Shown here: piece by piece, positions 37,934 through 51,963 of the stretch | Position numbering within the stretch: the first letter of the stretch is position 1 | Layout of the letters: each line of letters opens with the position of its first letter | Assembly: GCF_030867145.1 (NCBI RefSeq) | Contig: NC_134414.1 | Coordinates: forward strand, 78,544,504-78,608,503 | DNA from: Opisthocomus hoazin | Lineage: Eukaryota > Chordata > Aves > Opisthocomiformes > Opisthocomidae | DNA length: 64,000 bases | Direction of reading: 5' to 3' | Made by a program: the position numbers and the translations under genes | The notes under the pieces: model-generated | Seen by the model: only the letters and a program-made list of their open reading frames with translations | What the model was told of the DNA's origin: nothing | Databases searched by the model: none

Positions 37934-40900
37934 CTGAAAAAAAAAAAAGAAGAGCTCACATCTTACTACTCCAAGCAGATCATGCTTCAATTTTATTATG
38001 CTGTTTGGCAAATTTGCCTTGTCAGTGGGAAGATGCTTAAAAATTTGTGAAAGATATCTTGCAGGTGACATCACTGCAGAAGAAAGTAAAACTAAACCTT
38101 GATGCATGATTATTCTGTTACAGTATTTCCTTCATATGATCAAGGCAACAGCTAAGAAGGGGGCCTAACACCACTGCTGTGAGTTAACAGAGTAGCTGCA
38201 CTGAGGATCTCCTCCCTGAAGACCAAAGCGAGCAGGCACGCAGTCTGCCAGGCATTAGAAGGTGTGCTCTTACAGCACTGTGCTGCTCGACACAATGGAG
38301 AGACGTTTTTAAAAGGAACAAAACTAATTAGGGGTCTGGATAGATAAAACCATGTGCACATATTAAGGCAGAGTGTTTGCACAGATGGTGAAAGATTCCT
38401 CTCACGCAGTTTTAAATTTCTAAGAGTTAAGTAGCTGGTTGAAGTTAGTCCTGTAGGTCCCCTCTGTAGTAGATGGAAAGAGCCAGGCACCTTTCTAGAG
38501 CAGTTCATCCCATCTATTTTAGACCCATTTCAGGAAAGGACGATACAGAAGAGGGACTTGAGACGACTGGTTTAGAGCAGTAGTCTAATTACATAGAAAG
38601 AAGTAAGATGAGCAGTGAGAGGCAGATAGGTATGTGCATTTGTGGAAAGTAAAAGCAAAGAAGGGAGAGCAGCATTTTTATAGCGATCAACTGAACACTA
38701 ATAAAGTACCCAGAAAATCCATAAGGTATGTCAAACCCTCAAATACAATACAGAGCACTGTTTTGAAAAGCTGGTAAGAAAAGCAAATTTATTGTCAGTC
38801 TGCTTGAATTCACAATAAACTGCAAGGTCTGTATCTCTGCTGGAAATTTTATGGGAATCGCAAATCACAGGTGGCTGAAAACACTGATTTATGGAATAAG
38901 TCTACATTGGTAAAAGAGGCAAGCCATTCTAATAGGTGCTCCCCATTACTGTTTTCTCTGATTCCATAATTATACCATCAGTCTATAAGTAGTCACTAAA
39001 ACGCAAGCAGAACAAAAATAAAGAATGAAAACTGCTGCCATATTATAAAGCACAGCTTATTTTACCAGAAGAAACAGAAATAAAGACAATATAACTCAAA
39101 ATCAAGCTGTCAGCGTAAACAGTGTCACTCCAGAGAACTGTAGTAGTAGCCAAGGAGGTTCTGTAACAGTTATTTTGTATATTTAGTAGGTCAGCGTCAT
39201 GCAGTTTTCAGCGCTTTTCCTCTAAAGTGGGAAACAAGTGTGTGTTGATGTCCGATGTTTCATGGCTTGAAATACAGCAGAGACACGCACAGCACAAGCT
39301 TATTTAAAAACTGTGTTGGGTATAACTCACCCAGCTCTGCAGTAAAATGAGGAGTATAGCTGATATGTTATTTTTACCTAAACGAACTTTGAAAAAGTCA
39401 CTAGAAAACCTCCATGTCTGCACAAGGAACAGGTGTTAGAAGGCTGGAGGACTGCAGCAAACACTATCATACCTTTGCAGCTCGAGGGATTTCACTAGCC
39501 TGAATTAGCTTCTTTCTTTGTATGATTACCTGCTGCTGCTTCCCATAAGGGATTAAAACAAATTACCTAAGATCAAACTGATACTTCTATCAGAAATACC
39601 AGAAATTCCTTTTAAGACACCCTATGCATCTCACTAGCATCCCAGAGGTGCTTACCAAAGCCTAGGTCAACAAGGGACTTAAGAAACCCACCCAGTGGAG
39701 ATTATAATGCCCACATTTTTGGTGCCTGTTCCCAGGCTGTAATCTAGATTCCAGAGATAAATCCTTAAACACCACACAGAGAGAGTTTGGTGACTCTCTC
39801 GGTGATCCAGAAGATTAAGCACACTGAATAGAAAGGTGGCTACCACTAACCAGAAGGAAATATGTCCCCTGGGAGATCCTGACACCCTGCAGGCAAATGC
39901 CCTTCTGAAGATCAACAATTTATTTCAAAGCTCAGATGGAGAAGAAGCTGATGACACTCACCAATCATAGAAAAATAGGATAATCTTCTGATTAAAGCCT
40001 TTCCAGAACTCTAGAGATTATTCTTCTCCTCAATCAAAGGACTGAATTTAGGAACTTCTCGGCCTAACTAGCAAAAACTCAGTTTTGAGAAGAATCGATT
40101 GTTTTGAATATTTCTCTCGAGAACAGCCCTGTATCGGCCTCTATCATCTGCAGTGTCCACAGCACCGAGTCTCTGGAATGAGCTGCCCTCTGCTCCACGC
40201 CTGGGTCTCTCTGTTGAGGCGACTGCCTGGTTCAGCGCAGGCTGCAGCACAGACGGCACGTGTAGCGAGGGACCAGGGACAGGAGCAAAACATGGCAGTG
40301 AATGAACTGGAATCAGGCCCTTGTGGAGAACACAGGCTTCCTGCAGGGACTGGGTGAAAACTTGTCTCCGTATCCCCAAGAATTGCACAGGGACTCCTTC
40401 CTCTAACAAATACCTAGGCCAATAGGCCTTACCCTCTGCTCTGCACTTTTCAGAGCCACTTACATAGGACTAAAGGTGTTGCATTGCCTTTAAACTTTGA
40501 CACCATTTCATATGAGCTTCAGACTAATAATAGGGGCTATAAAAAGAAGATAGGATTAGACCCATGGTACTGAACTTTATTACACAAACATCACAGACAT
40601 CATCATCAAGGCACTAATTGTTTTCTCAGAAGAACCTACTAGATGGATTTTCATACTCTCAGAAGGACTTTCTATCAATTGCAAATAGAGAATCTGGGCT
40701 CCTGAGCTTGCTTGGAATGTACTCTGACTTTTGTTCTAATATTTGTGTTATCACAGTAGGGTACTTGATGAACTTCTGCTACACAGAAATAGGCCACATG
40801 ACACAGTCCTATTCCTTAAACAAGGAAAAAATACATGCATCCATTACAGAAGGGTGTGAAATGTCACTGGGTTTGGTAACTTCTGTCTAAGCATCTGTTC

Positions 40901-42231
40901 TCTGCAGTTCTGGCCCGCATGTAAAATCTAGATGCTAGTGTTTGAAGTGTTCCCCTCACCCACTTGTAACGTCTCTAGGGTGGTCTTTGGTACCCAGTAG
41001 TTCATTTATGAATACATCAGAGCTGTTTGGACTCTATGTCCCACTTCCATTAAGCTACTACTTAGCTGCAAGCTGGTGAACATGCACTAGCTGCTGAGTA
41101 GTAATGCCAGATTGTGTCATGCCCATATGCACCAGCTAATCCACAGTATCTGCAGAATTACTGTACAGTAACTACAGGTAATCTGTAATATCTTCAGTTA
41201 TCCAGGTTCAGATGCTAGGACGTAACATGATATCGTACAAAGGTACAAGCGTAGCTGCCCAGCATGTGTTGGTACGTGGGACCTTCTACAGAGATGGGGA
41301 ATCATATGGACATGGGTTGGAGTCCCGCTTTGCTGAGTTATATACTAGAAAAATAAAGCAACTAGGGAGCATGTTCCTATTTTAACAAGAGAAAATAGTA
41401 TAGCAGGAAGTTATACAGCAGAGGCTTAATGTCAAGTTTTGGGTGGGAAGGTACGTGCTATTGGGAAGCACAAGGTTGAAGACGGGATTTGGGATGAGAT
41501 GAGAGGCAGCAGTAGTCATAAGGATTTGTGGATCTGTTTAATCTTCCTCATCTACAGCTATCCCTGAGTATGCTTCATAACAGATGAAATCTTTCCTATG
41601 AGATATTTTGAAGCCATCTTCCCTTATCTAAATGATACTTCGATCTGAAAAGGTCTTGGACTGGGATCACCAACCTATGCCAAATCCATGTTTTTTTGCC
41701 ATAAGGTAAACAGCATTTTCAGCTGTCATAGAAATGCAGTTGGCATACTGTGCATTCTGAGAGTGAGACGGGATGTCACAGTCCATAGCTGATGTGCTCC
41801 TGCGCTCTGAACTAGTACATGGTTCTTGAGGTCTGCTCCTGCCACTGCTACTTAAAGAACCCAGGACCTCAGGCGGAAGCTTGGGGCCACACTTGTCATC
41901 CCACACTGAGCTGGACTAAAAGCCCATGCTTTAAGCCCTTGGAGTATGATTCCGGAGTTGGTCCCCTCACTGAAGCTACTGACAACAACATTAATTTTGA
42001 GGAGAACAAGGCTGGGACCTGTATGAGCAGCTCATTTCAGAAATTTAGTGGTAGCTACATTTTTGCATGCAGGGGAAAACTCATCACTTTTGAGGCAATA
42101 TCAAATGACATGATTTTGACGTAAATTATTTTGGAATATCAAAACACTGACATCACGTTTCATTCTTTAACAACCTCTGAAGGCAACATTCCATCTGACA
42201 TTTTAATGTCCCACTCATTCTTAGCACATAC
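37934..42231 (-). other. GABRB4: GABRB intron 7 (4.3 kb)
   Basis: The donor is CTTG|GTATGT at 42231 and the acceptor is a long T-run followed by CAG at 37934. It is a canonical GT-AG intron in phase 1. It contains no recognised transposon or RNA gene. A slightly GC-richer patch at 40090-40410 has open frames on both strands, with an LWNELP-like segment on the plus strand, but nothing convincing. Confidence 0.85.
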
Positions 42232-42384
42232 CAAGGGCAACTCTTGCAGCTGATGCATCATAATTGATCCAGAATGACACCCATGATAAAATGGTAATCA
42301 GTATGGAGGGCATGTAGGTTTGAAGAATAAAGTATCCAATGTTTCTCTTCAACCTGAAGCTCAATGAGAGTCTTGGATAGGCAC
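42232..42384 (-). CDS. GABRB4: GABRB exon 7: loop C end, M1, M2 start
   Basis: The acceptor CCTTTCCTCAG ends at 42385 and the exon opens GT GCC TAT, which together with the last G of exon 6 gives glycine. It encodes [19 protein letters not shown], containing the loop C tyrosine equivalent to human beta Y205 of the GABA site, then M1 ([20 protein letters not shown]), the M1-M2 linker and the start of M2 (ASAARVALG). The 153-bp length is the family standard. Sequence here is indistinguishable from beta2/beta3-type subunits, so it does not help to choose the paralogue. Confidence 0.98.
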
Positions 42385-42979
42385 CTGAGGAAAGGGAGGG
42401 GAAAACAGTGTTATTCATACTGAAGAAAAGACAGTTGCTGATACTTGTCTTCAGTTTCCGTAGAAACTGAAGCATGCACATTTTATGGGGTAGCATGACA
42501 TCTGCAGAACAGTAGGGAAAACACCTTCACTGTATTACTGGTTCGTATTAAAAGAAATCTTGCAGTGAATATAGCGATATCCAAGCAATTTTTATTTGGG
42601 AAGAAAAGAGAGAGTAAGTTGTTCTAGATTATTGAACAGATGGGTGAGCACCGGTTAGGTTTTAGAAACAGATGCTTAGGTCCCCATGTAAAATGCTTAT
42701 CCAAATACACAGTTTTATGTATAGTATTTATACTGAGAGGATTGGTAATGTGCATAATTTTGTATTTACATGGAAGAGCTGTTCATGAGATGGCACTCCT
42801 TAATTACATCTGAACTATGAGAAATATGCTACCTGCCGTGTCAAAAGTAAATTGTAATGAATGAATCCCAGTGAGGAAAAGCTTTCAGACCAGATCCAAA
42901 GGACTCTAACATAAATTAGACCTGGACAGAATTTTTCTTCCAAAAATATTTTAAGCAAAAAAAAGATTCTTTTATATGC

Positions 42980-42980
<1 letters not shown>

Positions 42981-43022
<42 letters not shown>
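42981..43022. repeat. Compound (TG)5(TA)16 microsatellite
   Basis: Ten bases of TG units run directly into 32 bases of pure TA units, followed by a short imperfect extension (ACACAGTGTATATATACA). It lies about 0.6 kb inside the gene's intron 6, near its acceptor. Such tracts are highly length-variable and can extrude cruciforms. The length here may carry assembly error. Confidence 0.96.
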
Positions 43023-43027
<5 letters not shown>

Positions 43028-44993
43028 TGTATATATACAGGATTCATGGATTATTACAACTGGAGCAAATAAATAATGAAAAAAATTAATAAACTCAGTG
43101 TCAATGTTTCAAAAAAATACTTTATTATTTAACTTCAAACTGGTGTATTTCAAAATTGGTGTTACTCTTACTGAATATATTGCATATATTTAGAAATCTC
43201 AAACTGTTATAAAAAAGTTACTTTTTTTCACCAAATTCAAAGTGGATTAAGTCCAAGTACAGCTGTACAAGAAAAAGTCATTCACACATTAGCTCCATGA
43301 TTTCTGTGTTTGCAGTACTAGTCTTAGACATCATACATCTAAAAGCTCTAGCTACAGTCAACATCCTAAAAAACATTTCTGAACATACTAAGGGGCCAAC
43401 TAGATATCAGATCACATCCCTCACGTTCTAATGTAAATATGTGCAAGATATGAAAGATTACATATAGAAACAAAGAAAAAATCAGAAACTTCCCTTTAAA
43501 TTATGTTCATATGTTTGCATATGAGCACAAGAAATTATATTTGCCCATAAACACAAGAATGATGGATTTCCTGAGAGAGGAAGCAAAAGAAGGAACAGAA
43601 AACTGCAGATTTCTCTTCATCGTGTTCCCGATAGTTAGGCATACTTTGAGTCATACGACAGAAAATATGCTACACCATTTCCAGGTAGAAGAAGCATCCA
43701 GGTAGTAGCAAACTTTATGCAACCATCCTTAACTGTTTTATCAAACAACCTCAGAAGAACTACCACCGGAAAAAGAAATATCTAGTAGATGTATTTAGTT
43801 GCTGTGATTACTTCAATCGGTAATAATTTTTTTCCAGGATGAAATGCCCCTGTAGTTTCACCAACAGGAGAATATTGACAGAGTCAGAAGAATTTATTTC
43901 ATCATAAAAATCAGACCAAGGTTTTCTGCTGTCTAAAGCAGTCAACATAATTTTCAGCAAAGAATCATTTAGACTTTAGCTTGCTTAACATCTTCATTTT
44001 CCTTGACCAACGTTTCATTTCAGAAGACAAATTCTCTCTTTGAAACCATGTCTGCTTTTTTGCTAACAAAGCTTAACTTTTTCATTGAGCTTCTTATGAA
44101 ATGGTTTCCATGGCCTTGTGTCTGCAGACTATGTAAATAAAACAGCAACATACCCTACCATCATGAACTACATTAAAAATGTAGCAGACCTGATCACCTC
44201 TCTGCAGTAAGAGTAGTGCATCACACAGAAATCTTTATAAAGCTCTGTTGAGGAAAATTCTTTCATATAATAAACCACCCACATAAAGGATTCTCAATAA
44301 ATCTCTTCCTTTCTAAAAGGTCCAGGTCTGGGTGTCTGCGACGTATCATTGATAGAGGTGATGACTGGAATATCTCCCATAAAATACTGATTCTTTGACA
44401 AGTAGTCTGAAGGATTTATTCAAGAAGGTTCAGTGGAACTGAATCACTGAATCAAAGCCTCTTCTTGGGCTGCTCCAGTGTCAAGGACCCTGGAAGCACT
44501 GGGGAACTTCGGAGAAAGAAGAGAGCACTTTGCTCTTGATAAAGCAAGGAAAATGGTGTGGATGGAGGAGGTGTGTGTCAACAGTGGAAAGATGTAATAT
44601 GTCATGTATGTTAGTAATCTTCAGTAACGAAATCCTGAACTGAGAAATAATATAAAAGAGCAAACTTTAGACATTTATTTTGAATGCTTCACCTGTGACC
44701 ATCATCCATTACCTCATTACCATCTCTGTCTCATGAGATCAGGTAATTACCAAAACTAGTGGGACCTGACCTTAAAGGTGGACTGTCCAGACAGATTGTC
44801 TAAAGGCCAGAGACATCAACATGAAGTTGTTTCAAGAACCAGGTTCTTTGCCCTGAAGCTAGAAGACAGAACCCTAAGAACCATACCTAGGGCCAGGGCT
44901 GTCACTGCTGGCTGTCTTCCTGTTCTGGAGTTGGAGCTATGGACTGTAACAGAAAGATTCCGTCGCAAAGCTGAAGGTGCACTGTTTCTTCCG

Positions 44994-47232
44994 AGATGCC
45001 CTATGACACCTCAGACTCTGGCATACAGCTAGTGGATATGACATAGCCCCTACATCTTTTTGATCAGCAGCTGGAGACTAAGAAGGCTGCCCTATGCCAT
45101 CTCAAACAGCAGTTGCTGAAGTGACTCACCTGAACTGCATACACATGAGCTATGTGTCTAAGCTCCGATTACATTTACAGGAAAGTCAGTTCATCTAGTC
45201 AATCCAGTAAATGAAACTTATAGAATTATCCATCTGCTCCTAAAATAGACTCATATTGGTGGACTGAATCTGTCTCCAGACTTTATGGACTGTATTGACT
45301 AGATTCCCATCCACTAAGACACCTATTTCATGTGTAGACTCTGAAATTATATTCACTTTAAATCAGAGCACGATGAAACCCAGCCTCACAATTCTCAGGG
45401 TATGTTTTGAAGGTCTGTAGCTCCTGGGCAATCTAACCAAAAGTCTTGCTGGCGTGATGGCTGCTTACTGGAGTTGACACATTGCTCAGTTTCATAGAGG
45501 TAAATAGCATGTCATCCTGTTTTGTGGTGATTTTCCAAGCTCAAATTTTATTGGGAGGTCTAGGTCTCAGGAAACTTCAGAATAATTTGGTCTTTGTACC
45601 GTTCAGCTTGAAACTGAAACATGAACTGGTAGCCTTGTTTTTTCATGCTATCCAGCCAGAGTTCTCCTTTAGGTAGCTCTCTCTGAGACTACAGAAATTT
45701 GTACTGCTTTCACTCGTATTGCTTTTATGACTTCACAGATAATCTACTGGCCCTGCCTCCAGCCTGCCATCTCTGCTATAATAACTCACCTCCAGCAAAC
45801 AGACCACAGGAATCTGTGAAAAAAAAGAATTAAAAGAAGGAACATTTCTTATTTCCCCTGCTTGTTTCCCCCTCTTTGTCTAGATGGCTACAGCTCAGTG
45901 AAAAGGATGGGTCCTAACCTGCATGGATTGTAAGCCCAGATGTTTATTTATCTAACAAGGAACTATCTTTTGTAATTTATTTAATAAAAATGGATTTCTT
46001 AGTGAGCTCAACAATTACACTGTTACTTGCCTGATTATGCTTGGATAATGATTTGTCAATTACGGCTCAGTACATTTAGAGATTAATTACCAGGAAATTC
46101 TAGCTGTTAACATTCCATCAAAATTTTGTTTTTGCCTAAAGAACAGTGTTGCTGTTCAGGGACCAGATTTGTTACTCTTCCTCCCATCTCATATAACATG
46201 TTGATATCTACGGGCTAATTTAAATAGTACAGGAATAACAGAATTTGGCCTCAAGTACTTAAATCTAACAACAGTATTGAGAAGGCAGGCATGAAAACAA
46301 ATACTTAATCAATAACTGAGCTCAAAATATTCCTCTTTCATATATTTGAACACTTGGTGAAAAGTAATTACTTGTTTCTGTTTCAATTTCATTACAAGCT
46401 AGCAAGCTGAAATATCTAGCTCCAAGGCTAAATTAGTCTCTTGCTGTTTTATCCAAGTATGAACGAAGATAACAGAGTTGGTCAGTTACAGAATTATTAT
46501 TTTAATCTGTTCTTCTGAGAGGGTTCTTCAGCTAATTGGAAATGTACTTTAAAGATTGATCTTTCAGAATACAGCAAATAATTAGTTTTCAAATCTTTGA
46601 AGACTACCATCCTCTTACCAACATGTTGCTAATATCTGGCTCTGACTGCTTCGCGTCTTGAAGCTTTTAGGTGGTGTTTTAGATATCCCCATTCCTGTTC
46701 AGTTTCTTAGCATTCCTGGATAACAAACATTTAGGAGGCAAATTCAGCTCACAGGTCTAGGCACTAGATTTCAGGTGTCTGCATGCAGATATTTACACAC
46801 GGATGGTGCATAAGCTCTCAGTATAAACTATGAAGATCTAGACTTACAGCCAGCTGATTCTAAGGGTGTGATTTGTCTATACAGAGGTGTCTAATGCCAT
46901 CTGAGATGCCTTAGGCTACTGCAGAGTACATTAATATGAGTTATGTAATTAATACTGAAGTACTAGATTGGCACATATGACATAAGACTGTAAGACTCTG
47001 GAACAGCAGCCTAACTGCTAAGCAGGATGCTCTACAGCATCTCAAGAGTACCAGATACCTGGGTTTAAGCAATTGAATAGTGTCCTAAGAGCTATTCACT
47101 TGACAGAATAGAGGTGTTCAAGATCTGACTAGCTCTTTAGACTCCATTGACAGTACTGATTTGATATCATTTGACTAAGGGCTTGATTCAGTTACTGACA
47201 TACAGGCATCTCTTGCCATTTCAGACATCTTG
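44994..47232. repeat. Scattered decayed repeat motif in intron 6
   Basis: A short motif close to GCCCTATGCCATCTCAGAC recurs in diverged form at about 44994-45016, 45086-45110, 46888-46909, 47025-47046 and 47205-47228, with related words between (for example around 46760-46790). The copies share a pyrimidine-rich half and a CATCTCA core. This looks like an old degenerate repeat or ancient transposon, but I cannot name a family. The overall boundaries are a bracket around the motif copies, not element ends. Confidence 0.3.
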
Positions 47233-49953
47233 TGGTAGCCTCTAAGGCCTTCAACAGATGTTAGACAGTCAAACCTGATTTCTCCTCTGCATAACAATAT
47301 AAATAACTACTTTGTTTCTTTCCATCATCAATAAAGAGAACAGGCTATTGCCCACGTCTTTGCAGATTCCTTCTAGACACTTGAAGACTGTATTTAATTC
47401 CCACCAAGTGTTCTCTTTTTTTTAAACTATATGGTCATACCTGTTTCTCTGGTAATCATCTCATGTATTACATTTTTTAGACTTTCACTCATACTTACTA
47501 ATTTTCCCTAGACCTGCTTCTATTGTTCCACAACTGTCTTGCAGAGCGCTGCCCATGACCACAAATACTCAGCTCAGGCCTTAGCAATGCAAGTCAGACT
47601 CCTTATAGGATGTGTTCTGTTTTTTGTTGGTTTTTTTCTTGACAAAAAGATATTGTTGACTTATGTTCATTCTGAGATCAACCGCAACCCCTACATGTCT
47701 ACACACAGAACCCTGGCCTAACCTGGTATTCCCTATGCTGAATTTGGATAGGAATAATTAGTTGTATAGATGTTGTATTTCGCACTTGTCCAGACTGACG
47801 TTTTTACTTTTTTCCAGACCCATTCTTCTAATTTGGCAAGATCATTTCTAAATCCAATGCCATGCTTCAACATGTCTGCAGTTCCTCCAGTATTCTTGCA
47901 GCCCCACACAGCTTTCTGTCACTATCTACGGGTTTTTTTCAGGCTTACCATTGCTTCTCAGTAGTAACTATGGGAACAGATTTTTCCATTTGCATGTTAC
48001 ACAAGATTACATACCACTGTTCCTCATGGAAGACAGGAGAAATAACTACTCCAAAAGCTCTTTCATGGCACAACTCTGAAGTCTTTTTTTAGTTTTATAC
48101 AATCAAAGCACAGTAGTACTGAAATCTCTGAAATGTTTGCTGAGATACTGTACTCAAAGAACTAATATCTTCCCCTGAGACTTCAATAACCTCAAAGCCA
48201 AAACAAAAAAGCATGCCTGACTTATTTTCCACAAAAAATGTAGAAACTGGCCATAATTACTGGGACTCATTTCTTCTCTTGATAAGAAATTTGCAATGTG
48301 TGTCCTGACTTTATCTGTCAGATTCACTAAAATGCTTCAGACTTAGAATGAAATATGTGGTTTTGAGAAACAAACGTGTTGTTTCCCCTGAACAGAAATA
48401 CTTGTCACTAAATTTCATAATTAATCAAGCATTTTCACAATGTCCTGTACCAAAATAATAGTAAATTCAGTATTGTGTCTTCACCAGTGACAAAAATCAT
48501 ATGCTTCAGAAAAAATGTTACAAGAAACATGGAGTAATCCGTTCTCTGTGACTGTCCCATTCAACTCCCTAATGTCAATCTGTCTTAAACCCTGAAGCAT
48601 GAGACTTTTTCACTCCTCCCACAAGTTCTGCTGGAAAGAACTCTTACGATTCTGAAAATCCGGTCAGTCATATAGATGCCTACTCCTAGTTTTCATTCTC
48701 TCTCATATTTGTCTCACAGCTTTTTGGATTTCTCTATTTCCTGAATTTAATAAATCTCTCTCATATCCAAATTACTAAATCATACTGAAATACACATATA
48801 CTGAAATATTTCATACTGAACTAAAAGTGTCTTTGGACTGTCATAAAAACTTCCCAGAAAAATTCTCTGTATTCTCACTGTTGTCCAAAAGTGCCATCCT
48901 ACAAAAGCATATCCAGTCCTGTGGAGGGGCAGGTAAGCCCTGGCTGCCAAAGATGACACAAGCTGCAGAACAGAGGGATACAGGATTAGAGTATCTGTTT
49001 CTTTATAGAAAAAAGCCTCCCATTCACAATGATAAACAAGAACAGCAGCAGTTGGCAAACCCCCTCTATTAATTTCAATCCCAGCAATATTTACATTTTG
49101 TTCTGAAATACAGCTCGTGTTTCTGCATACTTTGAAACAGATGCTGTGTCCAAAGAGTGGGTGAAGTGATGCTCACAAACATAATAGAGCTGTGCTTCAT
49201 TTGTTCTAGTGCGCTGGGACAGATGGAACAGCACATGCCTGCGGTCTGAAGAGCACGGAAAAGCTGGAGGTCCTGAACAGTGGTCCCACACTTGCTGATG
49301 GCTTTACGTGTTGCTTTGGTCTTGTCACACATAACATTTTCCTATGCTGCTGTCTAACACTGAACATGTAAATCAACACTATGCTTTGTCACCTGAAGAC
49401 AGACAATGCTGTGAGTTATCAGTAACTTTTATTACATCTTCAAGGAAAGAAGGAGGAAACCCAGGGATTTTGAGCATCTTTAAGATAACAAAAGCATTGG
49501 CTATGTATACTGTACTATATACCCATCAGCACAATCAAGATATAAGAGGCATTACATTCACTATACAACAACAAAACAAACATGCACTGAAAAGTTGTAG
49601 GGAGGTATTCATAAAAACGGAGGCTTTTTGACCTAGTATGCCAAAACATACTCACGTATGATCAGTAACCCTGTAGGCTACGTTTAAACTGATGATTCAG
49701 AGGTGAATGACTTCATATTTATTTAGATCATAGATATTTAGGTGCCTGGTTAAGTATTACACACACATACAAATGAAAAAGAAAAATAAACACGAAATGC
49801 TATTTCATGCACTTCTGCCTCTAGGCTTTATCAAGTCATTTCTTTAGCAAAACACACAACACAGTGCTAAGACTATATATAATTATGATTACTAAACCAG
49901 TAATTGTCATACACAAGGAAATTAAAACACTAAATGGGCAAATAACAATACTT

Positions 49954-49955
49954 GC
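49954..49955 (-). promoter_or_regulatory. GABRB4: Non-canonical GC splice donor of intron 6
   Basis: On the minus strand the junction reads CACAG|GCAAGT, a perfect match to the known GC-AG donor consensus (AG|GCAAGT). It is forced by two facts: exon 6 then has the family length of 138 bp, and the frame continues through the split glycine into exon 7 (ATG|AYPRL). GC donors are a small minority of vertebrate introns and are often weaker or alternatively used. Confidence 0.9.
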
Positions 49956-50093
49956 CTGTGGCAAAGACAACATTCTTTGACACCAGTCTATATTCCACAA
50001 TGGAGAACTGAGGAAGCTCAATCCTCTCCACGCCAGTGACTGCGTTATCTCCACCTCTCCAGTAGAACTCTATGTCATCCGTTGTGTAGCCAT
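49956..50093 (-). CDS. GABRB4: GABRB exon 6: loops B-F-C of the GABA site
   Basis: The acceptor TTTGCCTGCAG ends at 50094; the first bases AT complete the split tyrosine from exon 5 (ESY|GYT). It encodes [20 protein letters not shown], then [20 protein letters not shown] and VVFATG. The first tyrosine corresponds to loop B Y157, and the FAT segment to loop C residues F200-T202 of human beta subunits. D-N in GGDNAV, Y in VEYR and K in VSKN differ from mammalian beta3 as I recall it (K, H and R), which supports beta4. The length of 138 bp matches the family. The donor is GC, not GT. Confidence 0.97.
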
Positions 50094-51293
<1,200 letters not shown>

Positions 51294-51963
51294 TCAGATA
51301 GAATTACTGTACAGCCTGTAATCCAGGTTTTGTTACTGTTGTTTATTTTTCAAAGTGAGGACTCTCTGAAGAATAGCTTACAAAAATTGAGAATCTAGTC
51401 CATAGTTTTACACTGAGCAGCAGCTTGATACAACAGCAGTTACACTGACTGCAATGGAACAACAACCAGTCCCTTTGGGGTTCAATAGGCCTATCTGCAT
51501 ATGCAAATATTACACAAAACTTTGCTGAGATTAAAAAATATTACTTCATATCAGAATATGTGAAGTGAAAAAAGTCTGCTACAAATGTCAAAATAATTAG
51601 AGCTGTGTGAATAACCGTTCCTTGGTTTTGTGGCAGCTCTAGAAAAAATCTGAAATGTCAAAACCATGCCCTAAGTTCAGTAAAACACTTAATTTCAAAG
51701 TTGACTATATTTCTCTAGTATTCAAAAGTAAATTAAAGGGGATTTTGTAATGAAGTGCCATACTGAATTTAAATTTTTCTCCCCAAATAGCAAAATATTT
51801 TTGCTTCTCTATCTTCAGTGCCGGTAATTTAGCACACTAAGAGTTAATTTGCAAAACTTATCACTATTGATGAATCTTCATTTTTCATCAAGCTCTTGTA
51901 TATCATGAGTGTCAACAATACATATGCACAGCCAAAACAATTGTATGAACAGCTTCACACAGC

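Larger units (their letters stand above)
42385..49955 (-). other. GABRB4: GABRB intron 6 (7.6 kb), GC-AG type
   Basis: The intron begins with GC, not GT: exon 6 ends ACAG and the intron starts GCAAGTATTG at 49955. It ends CCTTTCCTCAG at 42385. The only nearby GT would add four bases and shift the frame, so GC-AG is required for a working transcript. The intron carries a TG/TA microsatellite (42981-43022) and a set of decayed, related motifs between 44994 and 47232. No exon or intact transposon was recognised. Confidence 0.85.

Noticed and set aside
40068..40409. Open frames on both strands, including an LWNELPSAPRL-like segment on the plus strand that recalls the tail of non-LTR retrotransposon proteins
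   Set aside because: The match is only a handful of residues, with no flanking reverse transcriptase, 3' tail or other copy nearby; chance is sufficient.
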